Shown: positions 1 to 9,270 of the stretch, piece after piece
Layout of the letters: every line of letters starts with the position of its first letter
Position numbering within the stretch: position 1 is the stretch's first letter
From: Lacisediminimonas profundi
GTDB taxonomy: Bacteria; Pseudomonadota; Gammaproteobacteria; Burkholderiales; Burkholderiaceae_D
Assembly: GCF_008831265.1 (NCBI RefSeq)
Contig: NZ_VTTH01000004.1
Coordinates: 1-64,000 of the forward strand
Reading direction: 5' to 3'
DNA length: 64,000 bases
The notes under the pieces: model-generated
The model's input: the letters and a program-made list of their open reading frames with translations, nothing else
Database searches by the model: none
Told to the model about the DNA's origin: nothing
Made by a program: the position numbers and the translations under genes

Positions 1-622
1 TGTGAAGCCGGGAGACACCCCGGCAGGTGTGTAACTTTCTTTTGGAAAAGAAAGTCACCAAAGAAACCAAAGTCAAAACCCACTTGGCCAACGCCCGCTT
101 CGATCGCCAACCAGACTCGGATGTCTGGGCTAATCCAGTGCGGCGTTCGCGAGCGATGATCCCTCGGCTGTGTGCCGCTTACCTAATCAGCCAACCCCAT
201 GAAGTGTCTTATACCGATGCCCAGCGCACCGTTGACTCTTTATGGTTTTCGAAGCTTCAAACAAGCGACGGGGCTGTTCAAAGAAGGGCAAGGAAAGGCA
301 AATGGCAGCAGAAAATTCCACGGATGCCGCGCCCCGCTGGCAACCCGACCTCGAGTGCCAATTAGCGGCTTCGAAAAACATTGAGAGTCAACGAGCGGTG
401 GTGTGCGGTCGGCGGCATTGAAGCGGGTTGGCTGATCCCGGTCAGAGGCGAACGTGTGGCAGGACCTTCCTCGCGAACGTCGCACTGGTTCGGCCCAGAC
501 ATGCGAGTCTGGTTGCCTATCGAAGCGGGCGTTGGCCAAGTGGGTGTTGAATTTGGTTTCTTTGGTGACTTTCTTTTCCAAAAGAAAGTTACACACCCGC
601 CGGGGTGTCTCCCGGCTTCACA
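1..622. repeat. Large imperfect inverted repeat
   Basis: Bases 1 to about 256 reappear as the reverse complement of about 367-622. The outer 150 bases of the arms are nearly identical; the inner parts diverge but stay alignable to a shared GTTGACTCT and TTTTCGAAGC near the loop. The spacer is about 110 bases. Each arm carries a short internal palindrome, ACTTTCTTTT-GG-AAAAGAAAGT, near its outer end. Both arms read inward as similar short open frames, but the frames lie in the repeat and have no ribosome binding site, so I do not call genes. The left boundary may lie outside the window. Confidence 0.85.
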
Positions 623-998
623 ACCACAAACAACAAACCCAGCCACACGAACCGCAAGCCAAAGAGCCGCAACACCGCTCACCCACCGTTATAAGAAACG
701 ATCGACCATTGACCCTCTTCTGTCCGGCACAAAAAAAGATCCACGAGGCTATATCTGGTGGCGCTGCAAGTGATGATCAGGTCCGGGCCCCGACGGGGAG
801 CCATCAACGCCGCCCCTGCTACGATATCGCTAACGATAGGGCAGAGTCAGTGATCCTTGCCCAGCCAAAGCAAGCCTGCAAACTGCGCAATTAGTTTCCA
901 AAAAGAAATATTATAGCCCGACCAGATTGGCAGGAATCTGGCGCCGCCAGCCATTCTCCCTGGTAGCAACGCGATTCCCCGAATACCGCGCGCCCAAC
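623..998. other. Gene-free stretch
   Basis: Between the inverted repeat and the livM terminator I see no coding frame with a plausible start, no tRNA and no clear promoter. Open frames here have no recognisable protein and no ribosome binding site. Confidence 0.5.
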
Positions 999-1033
999 AA
1001 AAAACCCCGACCGCATTTGCGAATCGGGGTTTT
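999..1033 (-). terminator. Intrinsic terminator of the liv operon
   Basis: The arms AAAACCCCGA (1001-1010) and TCGGGGTTTT (1024-1033) can pair around a 13-base loop. Read on the - strand the hairpin ends in a T run. It lies about 35 bases past the livM stop, so it should end the 9-1 kb transcript. Confidence 0.8.
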
Positions 1034-1068
1034 CCCAGGCCCTTCCCTACCCTGCGAAATTCCGCCGC

Positions 1069-2040
1069 TCAGCTTGCCGCACGCCGCTTCCACCACGCCG
1101 CAAACTCGCCCACAATCCCGCGACGGAAAGCCAGAACGCAGATGATGAAGATCAGGCCGATCACCATCGTCACCGATTCGCCGATCGCATTGAACCATTC
1201 AATGTTGGTCGCCTTCGCCAAGAACGCGCCGACGTCGCCCAGCTTGTTTTCCAGGGCAATGACCACCACGGCGCCAACGATCGGCCCCACCAGCGTTCCC
1301 ATGCCTCCAACCAGCGTCATCAGCACTACCAGCCCGCTCATGGTCCAGTGCACGTCTGTCAGCGTCTCGAAGCCCAACACCAGCGTCTTGGTGGCTCCTG
1401 CAAGGCCTGAGAGGGCCGCAGACAGCACGAACGCCAGCAGCTTGTACCTGTCGACGTCGTAACCAAGCGAGATGGCACGCGGCTCGTTCTCCTTGATCGC
1501 CTTGAGCACCTGCCCGAACGGGGAATGGATGGTCCGGACGATCAGTGCGAAGCCGACAACCGCTATGAACAACACGAAGTAATAGAGCGTCAGGTCGCTG
1601 GAGAGGTCAATGAAGCCCAGCAGCTTGCCGCGCGGAATGCCCTGCATGCCGTCTTCGCCGCCGGTAGCCTTGACCTCCAGGCAAACGAAAAACAGCATCT
1701 GCGCCAGCGCCAGCGTGATCATCGTGAAGTAGATCCCCTGGCGCCGAATGGCCAGCAAGCCCATGCCCAAGCCGATCACCGCCGCCGCAGCGGTGCCGAT
1801 CAGCAGTCCCAGTTCGGTCGGCAAGCCCCAGGTCTTGATCGCGTAACCGGCAAAGTAACCGGCGCCCCCGAAGAATGCCGCATGACCGAATGACAACAGC
1901 CCGGTATAGCCGATCAGCAGGTTGAACGCGCAAGCGAACAGCGCGAAGCACAGCAGCTTCATCAGGAACACCGGATAGAAGAAGAACGGCAGTGCAGCCG
2001 CCGCCAGCAGCGAGATTACGTAAATCACATTCCTGTTCAT
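1069..2040 (-). CDS. livM: LIV-type ABC transporter permease (LivM-like)
   Basis: 323-residue inner-membrane permease of the branched-chain amino acid (HAAT) ABC family, one of two membrane subunits. It is almost entirely hydrophobic and contains the LivM-type stretch beginning LLIGYTGLLSFGHAAFFG near residue 41, plus a cytoplasmic EAA-like loop (IKENEPRAISLGY) that contacts the ATPases. It is the last gene of the - strand set livG-livF-binding protein-livH-livM, 12 bases after livH, and an intrinsic terminator follows. The family also moves amides, urea and aromatic acids, so the substrate is open; the neighbouring alcohol and aldehyde dehydrogenases suggest a carbon source. Confidence 0.9.
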   Translation of the reverse strand: MNRNVIYVISLLAAAALPFFFYPVFLMKLLCFALFACAFNLLIGYTGLLSFGHAAFFGGAGYFAGYAIKTWGLPTELGLLIGTAAAAVIGLGMGLLAIRRQGIYFTMITLALAQMLFFVCLEVKATGGEDGMQGIPRGKLLGFIDLSSDLTLYYFVLFIAVVGFALIVRTIHSPFGQVLKAIKENEPRAISLGYDVDRYKLLAFVLSAALSGLAGATKTLVLGFETLTDVHWTMSGLVVLMTLVGGMGTLVGPIVGAVVVIALENKLGDVGAFLAKATNIEWFNAIGESVTMVIGLIFIICVLAFRRGIVGEFAAWWKRRAAS

Positions 2041-2052
2041 CTGCCGCTCCGC

Positions 2053-2937
2053 CTATTTCTCTTTGCCGAACAAACCTGCAGGACGAACCAGCAGGACGAT
2101 TGCCATGATGATGAACACCACCGTGGCCGACAGCTCCGGATAGAACACCCGGGTGAAGCCTTCCACGATGCCCAGCATCAGGCCGGTCACGATCGATCCC
2201 ATGATGGAACCCATGCCACCGATCACGACTACGGCGAACACGGTGATGATCAGGTTCGAACCCATCAGCGGCGACACCTGGATCACCGGCGCCGCCAGCA
2301 CGCCGGCAAATGCCGCCAGCGCGACACCAAAGCCATAGGTGAGCGTGACCATCAAGGGGACGTTGATGCCGAAAGCCTCGACCAGTTTCGGGTTCTCGGT
2401 ACCTGCGCGCAGGTAGGCGCCAAGCTTGGTTTTCTCGATCACGAACCAGGTCGCCAGGCACACAGCGATCGATGCGAACACGATCCAGGCGCGATAGTTC
2501 GGCAGGATCATGAAGCCGAGATTGGTCGCACCCGCAAGCTGTTCGGGTACCGAGTACGGCTGGCCTGAAACGCCGTAGACGGAACGGAACACACCTTCAA
2601 GCAGCAAGGTGATGCCGAATGTCAGCAACAGGCCATACAGGTGATCCAGCTTGTACAGCCAGCGCAGCATGGTGCGCTCGACGATGATGCCGAACAGGCC
2701 AACCACCAGTGGCGCAAGAATCAGCATGACCCAGTAGTTGATGTTGAAATAGGTCAGCCCCATCCAGGCAAGGAAAGCCCCCATCATGTAGAGGGCACCG
2801 TGGGAGAAGTTGATCACATTGAGCAAGCCGAAGATCACCGCCAGCCCCAGCGACAGCATCGCGTAGAACGAGCCGTTCACCAGGCCCAGCAGCAGCTGGC
2901 TCATCATCGCCTGCAGCGGAACGCCAAATATTTCCAT
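2053..2937 (-). CDS. livH: LIV-type ABC transporter permease (LivH-like)
   Basis: 294-residue membrane permease, partner of the LivM-like protein just downstream. It has the LivH hallmark near residue 34, LAVIFGLLNVINFSHGALYM, and a C-terminal GMGSIMGSIVTGLMLG segment. Eight or so hydrophobic helices are evident. The gene starts about 90 bases after the binding-protein stop, with a GC-rich hairpin in between, and ends 12 bases before livM. Length is normal for the family. Confidence 0.9.
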   Translation of the reverse strand: MEIFGVPLQAMMSQLLLGLVNGSFYAMLSLGLAVIFGLLNVINFSHGALYMMGAFLAWMGLTYFNINYWVMLILAPLVVGLFGIIVERTMLRWLYKLDHLYGLLLTFGITLLLEGVFRSVYGVSGQPYSVPEQLAGATNLGFMILPNYRAWIVFASIAVCLATWFVIEKTKLGAYLRAGTENPKLVEAFGINVPLMVTLTYGFGVALAAFAGVLAAPVIQVSPLMGSNLIITVFAVVVIGGMGSIMGSIVTGLMLGIVEGFTRVFYPELSATVVFIIMAIVLLVRPAGLFGKEK

Positions 2938-2994
2938 GTCGCGCTATATAAAAAATCGTCCGGCGGACCGGACGGGTGGATCAGATTGAATTAC

Positions 2995-3014
2995 GGCGCG
3001 CCCGGGGGCGCGCC
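2995..3014. terminator. GC-rich hairpin between binding-protein gene and livH
   Basis: A perfect stem GGCGCGCC-CGGG-GGCGCGCC lies just after the binding-protein stop. There is no T run, so it is more likely a 3'-end stabilising or attenuating hairpin that keeps binding-protein mRNA above permease mRNA than a full terminator. Confidence 0.5.
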
Positions 3015-3027
3015 GCCACTGCCTTGC

Positions 3028-4236
3028 TTATTTCCAGGCCGCGCACTTGCTATCGGACTTGGTGGTGAAAGCCTGTTCGCCCGGAATGGTCTGCACCACT
3101 TTCAGGTAGTCCCACGGATACTTGGAATCCTTGGGCGACTTCACCTGCATCAGGTACATGTCGTGCACCATGCGGCCATCGGCGCGTACATAGGCATTCT
3201 TGGCGTACATGTCGTTGACCTTCGACGACTTCATCTTGGCCATGACCTTGTCGGCATCGTCGGTGCCGGCATCCTTGACGGCCTTCAGGTAGAAGCTGGC
3301 GGCCGAGTAGTCGGCTGCCTGCAGGCTGGACGGCTCCTTCTTCATTTTTTCGAAGAAGCGCTTGGACCATTTACGGGTATCTTCGTTGGCATCCCAGTAC
3401 CAGCTGTCGGTCAGGTACATGCCTTCGGTCAGCTTCAGACCCAGGGAATGAATGTCGTTGATGAACATCAGCAGCCCGGCGAGCTTCATCGTCTTCGTGA
3501 TGCCGAATTCGTTGGCTGCCTTGATGCTGTTGATGGTGTCGCCACCGGCATTCGCCAAGCCAAGGATCTGGGCCTTGGAGGCCTGTGCCTGCAGCAGGAA
3601 GGACGAGAAGTCGGAAGCGGACAGCGGATGGCGTACCGTGCCGACCACTGTGCCGCCGTTGGCTTTCACGACGGATCCCGTATCCGCTTCCAGCGAATGC
3701 CCGAATGCGTAGTCGGCTGTCAGGAAATACCAGCTCTTCCCGCCCTGCTTCACTACCGCGCCGCCGGTACCCTTGGCCAGCGCCACCGTGTCATAGGCAT
3801 AGTGGACGGTGTAAGGTGAGCATTCCTCGTTGGTCAGGCGGGCAGATGCCGCGCCGACGGCAATGAATGGCTTTTTCTTCTCCGCTGCAACCTTGGCCAT
3901 CGCCAGGTTGGTGCCCGAGTTGGTGCCACCGATCAGCATGTCCACGCCTTCGCGGTCAAACCATTCACGGGCCTTGCTGGCTGCGATGTCGGCCTTGTTC
4001 TGGTGATCAGCATAGACCAACTCGATCTTCTTGCCATTGACTTTGCCGCCCGCATCAGCGATCGCCATGCGGACCGCTTCGACGCCGCCCGGGCCGTCAA
4101 TATCAGCGTACAGGCCCGACATGTCGGTAATGATGCCGATCTTGATGACATCCCCCGATACCTGAGCTGAAGCCGGTGCGCCGAATCCGAATACTGCGGC
4201 GCCGGTCATTGCCAGCGCGAGTGCTTTCAATTTCAT
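3028..4236 (-). CDS. LIV-type ABC transporter substrate-binding protein
   Basis: About 402-residue periplasmic binding protein of the Leu/Ile/Val family, with a Sec signal peptide (basic start, then a small hydrophobic core ending GAPASAQ). The mature part begins with the family pattern KIGIITDMSGLYADIDGPGG. I chose the ATG at 4236 because AAGGAG sits six bases before it; the ATG at 4242 touches the same Shine-Dalgarno and is poorly spaced. Unusually, the gene sits between the ATPase pair and the permease pair. It should capture the ligand in the periplasm; the ligand is unknown. Confidence 0.88.
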   Translation of the reverse strand: MKLKALALAMTGAAVFGFGAPASAQVSGDVIKIGIITDMSGLYADIDGPGGVEAVRMAIADAGGKVNGKKIELVYADHQNKADIAASKAREWFDREGVDMLIGGTNSGTNLAMAKVAAEKKKPFIAVGAASARLTNEECSPYTVHYAYDTVALAKGTGGAVVKQGGKSWYFLTADYAFGHSLEADTGSVVKANGGTVVGTVRHPLSASDFSSFLLQAQASKAQILGLANAGGDTINSIKAANEFGITKTMKLAGLLMFINDIHSLGLKLTEGMYLTDSWYWDANEDTRKWSKRFFEKMKKEPSSLQAADYSAASFYLKAVKDAGTDDADKVMAKMKSSKVNDMYAKNAYVRADGRMVHDMYLMQVKSPKDSKYPWDYLKVVQTIPGEQAFTTKSDSKCAAWK

Positions 4237-4276
4237 TTCCATCTCCTTTGTTGTTTTGGATCTTTATGCGATCCGG

Positions 4277-4984
4277 TCAAACGCCCAGCAGTTCATTCAG
4301 AACGGACATCTTTGCCTGCAATTCGGATGAAGCAAAGCTCTCGACAATCTGTCCATGCTCCACCACGAAAAACTTGTCGGCCAGCGGTGCTGCAAACCGG
4401 AAATTCTGTTCCACCATCACGATCGTGTATCCCTTCGCCTTGAGCGAAAGGATCATGCGGGCCAAGGCCTGCACGATCACGGGAGCCAGGCCTTCGGAGA
4501 TTTCGTCCAGCAACAGCAGGCGGGCGCCGGTGCGCAGGATCCGCGCCACCGCCAGCATCTGCTGTTCGCCGCCAGACAGCCGGGTTCCCTGGCTGGATCT
4601 GCGCTCGGCGAGGTTCGGGAACATCTCGTAGATCTCTGCGATCGACATTCCCTTGTCGGTTTTCGACACGTGCGGCGGCAGCATCAGGTTTTCTTCGGCA
4701 GACAGCGATGAAAAGATGCCGCGCTCTTCCGGGCAATAACCAACGCCGAGATGCGCAATCCGGTGCGTCGGCATGTCAATCGCCTCTACGCCATTGATCT
4801 TGATCGATCCCTTGCGGGTGCCGGTCAGTCCCATGATGGCCCGCAGGGTGGTGGTCCGTCCGGCGCCATTTCGGCCGAGCAGCGTGACCACTTCACCCTT
4901 GTTCACCGAAAAGTTGACATCGTGCAGGATGTGGGACTCGCCGTACCAGGCGTGCAGGTTCGATATTTCCAGCGCTTTTTCCAT
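4277..4984 (-). CDS. livF: LIV-type ABC transporter ATP-binding protein (LivF-like), altered Walker A
   Basis: 235-residue ATPase of the LivF type, beginning MEKALEISNLHAWYG. It has a good signature (LSGGEQQM), a Walker B with the LivF-typical DEISEGLAP, and MVEQN at the switch. The Walker A reads GRNGAGRTTT: the invariant lysine is arginine, encoded CGG. That lysine contacts the ATP phosphates in ABC ATPases, so this subunit may hydrolyse poorly or only bind nucleotide, with LivG doing the work, or the base may be an error. The gene starts 50 bases after livG and precedes the binding-protein gene. Confidence 0.88.
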   Translation of the reverse strand: MEKALEISNLHAWYGESHILHDVNFSVNKGEVVTLLGRNGAGRTTTLRAIMGLTGTRKGSIKINGVEAIDMPTHRIAHLGVGYCPEERGIFSSLSAEENLMLPPHVSKTDKGMSIAEIYEMFPNLAERRSSQGTRLSGGEQQMLAVARILRTGARLLLLDEISEGLAPVIVQALARMILSLKAKGYTIVMVEQNFRFAAPLADKFFVVEHGQIVESFASSELQAKMSVLNELLGV

Positions 4985-5034
4985 CGTCTTCTCTTCATGC
5001 CGGGCCGGACTATCCGCTTCCCGTATACCGTCCA

Positions 5035-5805
5035 TCAGTGCGCACCCTCGAGTTCGCCGGACGTGGTTCCCATATACGCTTCCATCACCTGCGCATTGCC
5101 TGATACCTCCTGGTAGGAGCCCTCGGCCAGTACCGCGCCGCGCTGCAGGACCGTGATCTTGTCGCAGATGCCGGCGACGACATTCATGTTGTGCTCGACC
5201 ATCAGGATGGTGCGGCCCGCAGACACTTTCTTGATCAGCTCGGTGACGCGGTGCACATCCTCGTGGCCCATGCCCTGCGTCGGCTCGTCGAGCAGCATCA
5301 GCTCCGGCTCCATCGCCAGCGTGGTGGCAATCTCGAGCGCGCGCTTGCGGCCGTAGGGAAGGTCGACGGTCGTGGTATCGGCAAATCCGGCCAGATCCAC
5401 TTCGCCCAGCAGTTCCATCGCACGGTCGTTGAGCTGGTTCAGGGTGCGCTCGCTCCGCCAGAAATGGAAGGACGTACCGAGCCCGCGCTGCAGGCCTACG
5501 CGTACATTCTCCATCACCGTCAGATGAGGAAACACCGCCGAAATCTGGAACGACCGGATGATCCCCTGGCGCGCGATCTGTGCCGGCGCAGCAGCCGTGA
5601 TATCGCGGCCATTGAACAGGATGATCCCGGTAGTGGGCACCAGGAATTTGGTAAGAAGGTTGAAGCAAGTGGTCTTGCCGGCGCCGTTTGGCCCGATCAA
5701 GGCGTGGATGTGACCACGCTGCACCTGCAGGTTTACGTCATTCACCGCGGTGAAACCCTTGAACACCTTGGTGAGATTGCGCGTTTCAAGAATGACGTCA
5801 GCCAT
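5035..5805 (-). CDS. livG: LIV-type ABC transporter ATP-binding protein (LivG-like)
   Basis: 256-residue ATPase, first gene of the liv set. Walker A GPNGAGKTT is intact near residue 37; Walker B is MLLDEPTQGM; the switch histidine follows in MVEHNM. The usual LSGG signature position reads DLPYGRKRALEIA, a form found in LivG proteins. It pairs with the LivF-like subunit that has the Walker A change. About 200 bases separate it from the upstream GMC gene, so it may have its own promoter. Confidence 0.9.
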   Translation of the reverse strand: MADVILETRNLTKVFKGFTAVNDVNLQVQRGHIHALIGPNGAGKTTCFNLLTKFLVPTTGIILFNGRDITAAAPAQIARQGIIRSFQISAVFPHLTVMENVRVGLQRGLGTSFHFWRSERTLNQLNDRAMELLGEVDLAGFADTTTVDLPYGRKRALEIATTLAMEPELMLLDEPTQGMGHEDVHRVTELIKKVSAGRTILMVEHNMNVVAGICDKITVLQRGAVLAEGSYQEVSGNAQVMEAYMGTTSGELEGAH

Positions 5806-6002
5806 CTTGTCTCCAGTTGCTTATAGCTTGTTTTTTTACTTGGTCTCGCATCGTACACAGCGCCAATCTGGCATGGCAATACGGTGTAACTACCGTAGCT
5901 ACCGAATGTTAACCATTGCTATGTGTCAATTCGCCTATTGCGCATCATACATGCGCTTCAGCTCGTTCCAAGAATATCAAAAGCGAAAAGCAATGCTGGA
6001 GT

Positions 6003-7631
6003 TCAGGGCCTGCGGCTTCTACGTATCTGCGCTGCCACTTTTTCCGCAATCATGATGGTCGGCGAATTGCAGTTGCCCGACGTAATGAAGGGCATCACGG
6101 AAGCGTCGACCACACGCAAGCCGGACACACCCCTGACCCGCAACTCGCTGTCAACGACTGCCTGCGTATCATCCGCGCGCCCCATCCTGCAGGTGCCCAC
6201 AGGATGAAAGATGGTGGTGCCGATATCGCCAGCGGCCTTGGCCAGTTCCTCATCGGTCTGGATCTGCGGACCGGGCTTGAACTCTTCCGGCGCATATTTC
6301 TGCAAGGCCGGTGCAGCAGCGATGCGGCGCGTGAGCCTGAGCGAGTCGGCGGCCACCTTCCGGTCTTCTTCCGTGCTCAGGTAATTTGGCGTGATCCTGG
6401 GCGCGTCGAACGGGTTGCTGCTGGCAATGCGCACGTGTCCGCGCGCGGTCGGCCGCAGGTTGCACACGCTCGCGGTAAACGCCGGGAAATCATGCAATGG
6501 CTCGCCGAACCGCTCCAGCGACAGCGGCTGCACGTGATACTGGATGTTCGGGGTCGGCTGGGAGGGGTCGGAGCGTGTAAAGGCGCCCAGCTGGGAAGGC
6601 GCCATCGCCATCGGACCGCTGCGCTTGATTGCATATTCCAGCCCGATCCGCATCTTGCCGTGCCAGCTGTTGGCCAGCATGTTGAGCGTCTTCACGCCGC
6701 GCACCTTGAACGCCATCCGGATCTGTAAATGATCCTGCAGGTTCTCGCCGACGCCGGGCGCATCGACCACTGGCTCGATACCGTTTTTCTGGAGCAAGGA
6801 TGCCGGGCCTATCCCCGACAACTGCAGGATCTGCGGTGAGCCGATTGCACCCGCGCACAACAGCGTCTCGTGCGCCGCCTCGGCAAACCATTCCTGTCCG
6901 TTGCCGGTGAATTCCACGCCGACGCAACGTTGCCCTTCAGCTGAGGCTGCAAATCGTAGCTTCTTGACGTGGCATCCGGTCATGATTTCGAGATTGCCGC
7001 GCCGGATCGACGTGCGCAGAAAAGCCTTGGCGGTATTCCAGCGTATCCCCTTCTTCTGGTTCACCTCGAAATAGCCGCAACCTTCGTTGTCACCGCGATT
7101 GAAATCGTCGGTCGGTGGAATGCCGACCTCACCGGCTGCCTGGCGGAAAGCGTCGAGGATGTCCCAGCGCAAGCGCTGGCGCTCGACTCTCCATTCCCCG
7201 CCGGCGCCATGAAATTCATTGTCGCCGCCGTGGTGATCCTCGGTCTGCCTGAATAGCGGCAGCACATTTTCCCAGCGCCAGCTCGGGTCGCCGGTCAGTT
7301 CTGCCCAGCGGTCGTAATCCGGCTGCTGGCCACGCATGTAGATCATGCCGTTGATGGACGAACATCCACCCAGCACCTTGCCGCGCGGGTAGATCAGGCT
7401 GCGTCCATTGAGGCCGGGATCCGGTTCGGTCCGGTACATCCAGTCGGTGCGTGGATTGTCGATGCAGTACAGGTAGCCAACCGGAATATGAATCCACGCA
7501 TAGTCGTCCTTGCGTCCCGCCTCGATCAACAGCACCGATGCATTGCGTTCCTGCGACAGGCGATTGGCCAGCAAGCATCCGGCCGTGCCGGCACCAACGA
7601 TGATGTAGTCGTACTTCCCGGCGTTTTCCAC
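6003..7631 (-). CDS. GMC-family FAD alcohol/choline dehydrogenase
   Basis: About 542-residue flavoprotein of the glucose-methanol-choline oxidoreductase family, which oxidises primary alcohols to aldehydes. The N-terminus has the FAD dinucleotide motif VGAGTAGCLLANRLS; GMC signature 1 appears as GGCSSINGMIYMRG; the C-terminal half has FHPVGTCRMG and the terminal SGNCNSPTIMIAEK block. I chose the GTG at 7631, seven bases after AAGGG; an in-frame TTG at 7652 would overlap the upstream gene. It follows the MmsA-type dehydrogenase by 10 bases, so alcohol and aldehyde oxidation are probably co-transcribed. It resembles AlkJ/BetA-type enzymes; substrate unknown. Confidence 0.88.
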   Translation of the reverse strand: MENAGKYDYIIVGAGTAGCLLANRLSQERNASVLLIEAGRKDDYAWIHIPVGYLYCIDNPRTDWMYRTEPDPGLNGRSLIYPRGKVLGGCSSINGMIYMRGQQPDYDRWAELTGDPSWRWENVLPLFRQTEDHHGGDNEFHGAGGEWRVERQRLRWDILDAFRQAAGEVGIPPTDDFNRGDNEGCGYFEVNQKKGIRWNTAKAFLRTSIRRGNLEIMTGCHVKKLRFAASAEGQRCVGVEFTGNGQEWFAEAAHETLLCAGAIGSPQILQLSGIGPASLLQKNGIEPVVDAPGVGENLQDHLQIRMAFKVRGVKTLNMLANSWHGKMRIGLEYAIKRSGPMAMAPSQLGAFTRSDPSQPTPNIQYHVQPLSLERFGEPLHDFPAFTASVCNLRPTARGHVRIASSNPFDAPRITPNYLSTEEDRKVAADSLRLTRRIAAAPALQKYAPEEFKPGPQIQTDEELAKAAGDIGTTIFHPVGTCRMGRADDTQAVVDSELRVRGVSGLRVVDASVMPFITSGNCNSPTIMIAEKVAAQIRRSRRP

Positions 7632-7641
7632 GGACCCGCCC

Positions 7642-9159
7642 TTATTTCGCAACCGGCATTGTGAACTCGGCGCCTTTATCTATCGTTTCAGGCCAACGCT
7701 GCATGATTGACTTGTAGCGGGTATAGAAGCGGATCCCTTCTTCGCCATAGATGTGCATGTCGCCAAACAACGAACGCTTCCACCCGCCGAAGGAATGCCA
7801 AGCCATCGGCACCGGAATCGGCACGTTCACGCCGACCATGCCGACTTCGATACGGCGCGAAAACTCCCGGGCAGTATTGCCATCCGAAGTGAACAGCGAC
7901 ACGCCATTGCCAAATTCATGGGCATTGATCAGATTGATCGCAGTGCCGAGGTCGGGAACGCGCACCACGCACAGCACCGGCCCGAATATCTCTTCCTGGT
8001 AAATCTTCATTTCCGGCGTCACATGGTCGAACAGCGTGCCACCAAGGTAGAAACCGCCCTCGTGTCCAGCCACCCGCAAGCCGCGCCCATCGACCAGAAG
8101 CCTGGCGCCGGCGCGCTCGCCTTCTTCGATGTAGCCCTCGATCTTTGCTTTGTGCACGGCCGTGACCACCGGACCCATCTCCGCTTCATTGTCCATGCCA
8201 TTGCGCACCTTCAGCGCTTTTACCCGCGGTATCAGCGCTTCGACCAGCTTGTCGGCCACATTGCCCACCGCAACCGCAACTGAAATCGACATGCAACGCT
8301 CGCCGGCCGAACCATAGGCGGCACCAATCAAGGCATCGACCGCTTGCTCAAGGTTGGCATCCGGCATTACAACCAGGTGATTTTTTGCGCCTCCCAGTGC
8401 CTGCACCCGCAACGGATAAGCACCCTTGCGGCGTGTGCCTTCGGTATAGATGTATTCGGCAATCGGTGTCGATCCGACGAAGGAGACGGCTTTCACGTCC
8501 GGATGGTGGAGCAAGGTATCAACTGCCAGCTTGTCTCCCTGCACGACATTGAATACGCCATCGGGCAAGCCAGCTTTCTTGAACAGCTCGGCCATCATGA
8601 TCGACGGCGAGGGGTCGCGCTCGGAAGGCTTCAGAATGAAGGTGTTGCCAGTGGCAATGGCAACCGGAGCCATCCACAACGGCACCATCACCGGGAAATT
8701 GAAAGGTGTGATGCCGGCCGTGACACCCAGCGGCTGGCGTAATTGCCAGTTATCGATGCCACCACCGATATTGTCGGTGAACTGTGTCTTCAGCAACTGC
8801 GGCACACCGCAGGCAAATTCGACGATCTCCAGGCCACGCACTACTTCGCCCTTGGCATCGGAAAAGACCTTTCCGTGCTCGCGTGTGATCGCCGCCGCCA
8901 GGCTGTCGTGGTTTTGCTCCAGCAATTCCTTGAATTTACTGACGATGCGGGCGCGCTTGAGCGGCGCTGTATCGGCCCATGCCGGTGCGGCAGCCTTTGC
9001 CGAAGCGACCGCTGCATTCACGTCCTCGACGCTGGCCAGCCCGACCTGCGCACTGACTTCGCCGGTGGCGGGATTGAAAACATCCTGCTGGCGCCCGCTG
9101 GTCGAGGGAACGATGCGTCCCTGGATGAAGTGGTCGATACGTCCGGTCGTCGCGCTCAT
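7642..9159 (-). CDS. mmsA: Methylmalonate-semialdehyde dehydrogenase family (MmsA-type)
   Basis: 505-residue NAD-dependent aldehyde dehydrogenase of the CoA-acylating MmsA family. Diagnostic stretches are [20 protein letters not shown], the catalytic-cysteine segment GERCMSIS, and QEEIFGPVL. The chosen ATG has AAAGGA about six bases upstream. In valine and inositol breakdown MmsA makes propionyl- or acetyl-CoA; here the partner is a GMC alcohol dehydrogenase and a LIV transporter, so it may act on an aldehyde made by the GMC enzyme. It is divergent from the LysR gene, its likely regulator. Confidence 0.88.
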   Translation of the reverse strand: MSATTGRIDHFIQGRIVPSTSGRQQDVFNPATGEVSAQVGLASVEDVNAAVASAKAAAPAWADTAPLKRARIVSKFKELLEQNHDSLAAAITREHGKVFSDAKGEVVRGLEIVEFACGVPQLLKTQFTDNIGGGIDNWQLRQPLGVTAGITPFNFPVMVPLWMAPVAIATGNTFILKPSERDPSPSIMMAELFKKAGLPDGVFNVVQGDKLAVDTLLHHPDVKAVSFVGSTPIAEYIYTEGTRRKGAYPLRVQALGGAKNHLVVMPDANLEQAVDALIGAAYGSAGERCMSISVAVAVGNVADKLVEALIPRVKALKVRNGMDNEAEMGPVVTAVHKAKIEGYIEEGERAGARLLVDGRGLRVAGHEGGFYLGGTLFDHVTPEMKIYQEEIFGPVLCVVRVPDLGTAINLINAHEFGNGVSLFTSDGNTAREFSRRIEVGMVGVNVPIPVPMAWHSFGGWKRSLFGDMHIYGEEGIRFYTRYKSIMQRWPETIDKGAEFTMPVAK

Positions 9160-9230
9160 AAGCTTTCCTTTGGTCAGATAGGGATTTTCTCGAAGCTTAT
9201 CGCTATAACGCTCCAATAATCCAATGAGTT

Positions 9231-9245
9231 ATCATCAAGCTTGAT
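9231..9245. promoter_or_regulatory. Candidate LysR operator
   Basis: Between mmsA and the divergent LysR gene, ATC-N9-GAT contains the perfect 12-base palindrome ATCAAGCTTGAT (9234-9245). It matches the usual LysR-type T-N11-A geometry and lies where a regulator would control both promoters. Confidence 0.5.
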
Positions 9246-9270
9246 ATAAGTAACGCTTATGGAGATACGT

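Noticed and set aside
27-365. 112-residue frame starting MCNFLLEKKVTKETK
   Set aside because: It lies in the inverted repeat, its mirror copy encodes the same start in the opposite arm, and no ribosome site precedes it.
4985-5668. N-terminal extension of the first LivF-like protein
   Set aside because: The upstream part lies in the wrong frame of livG and has no family similarity; homology begins at MEKALEIS (4984).
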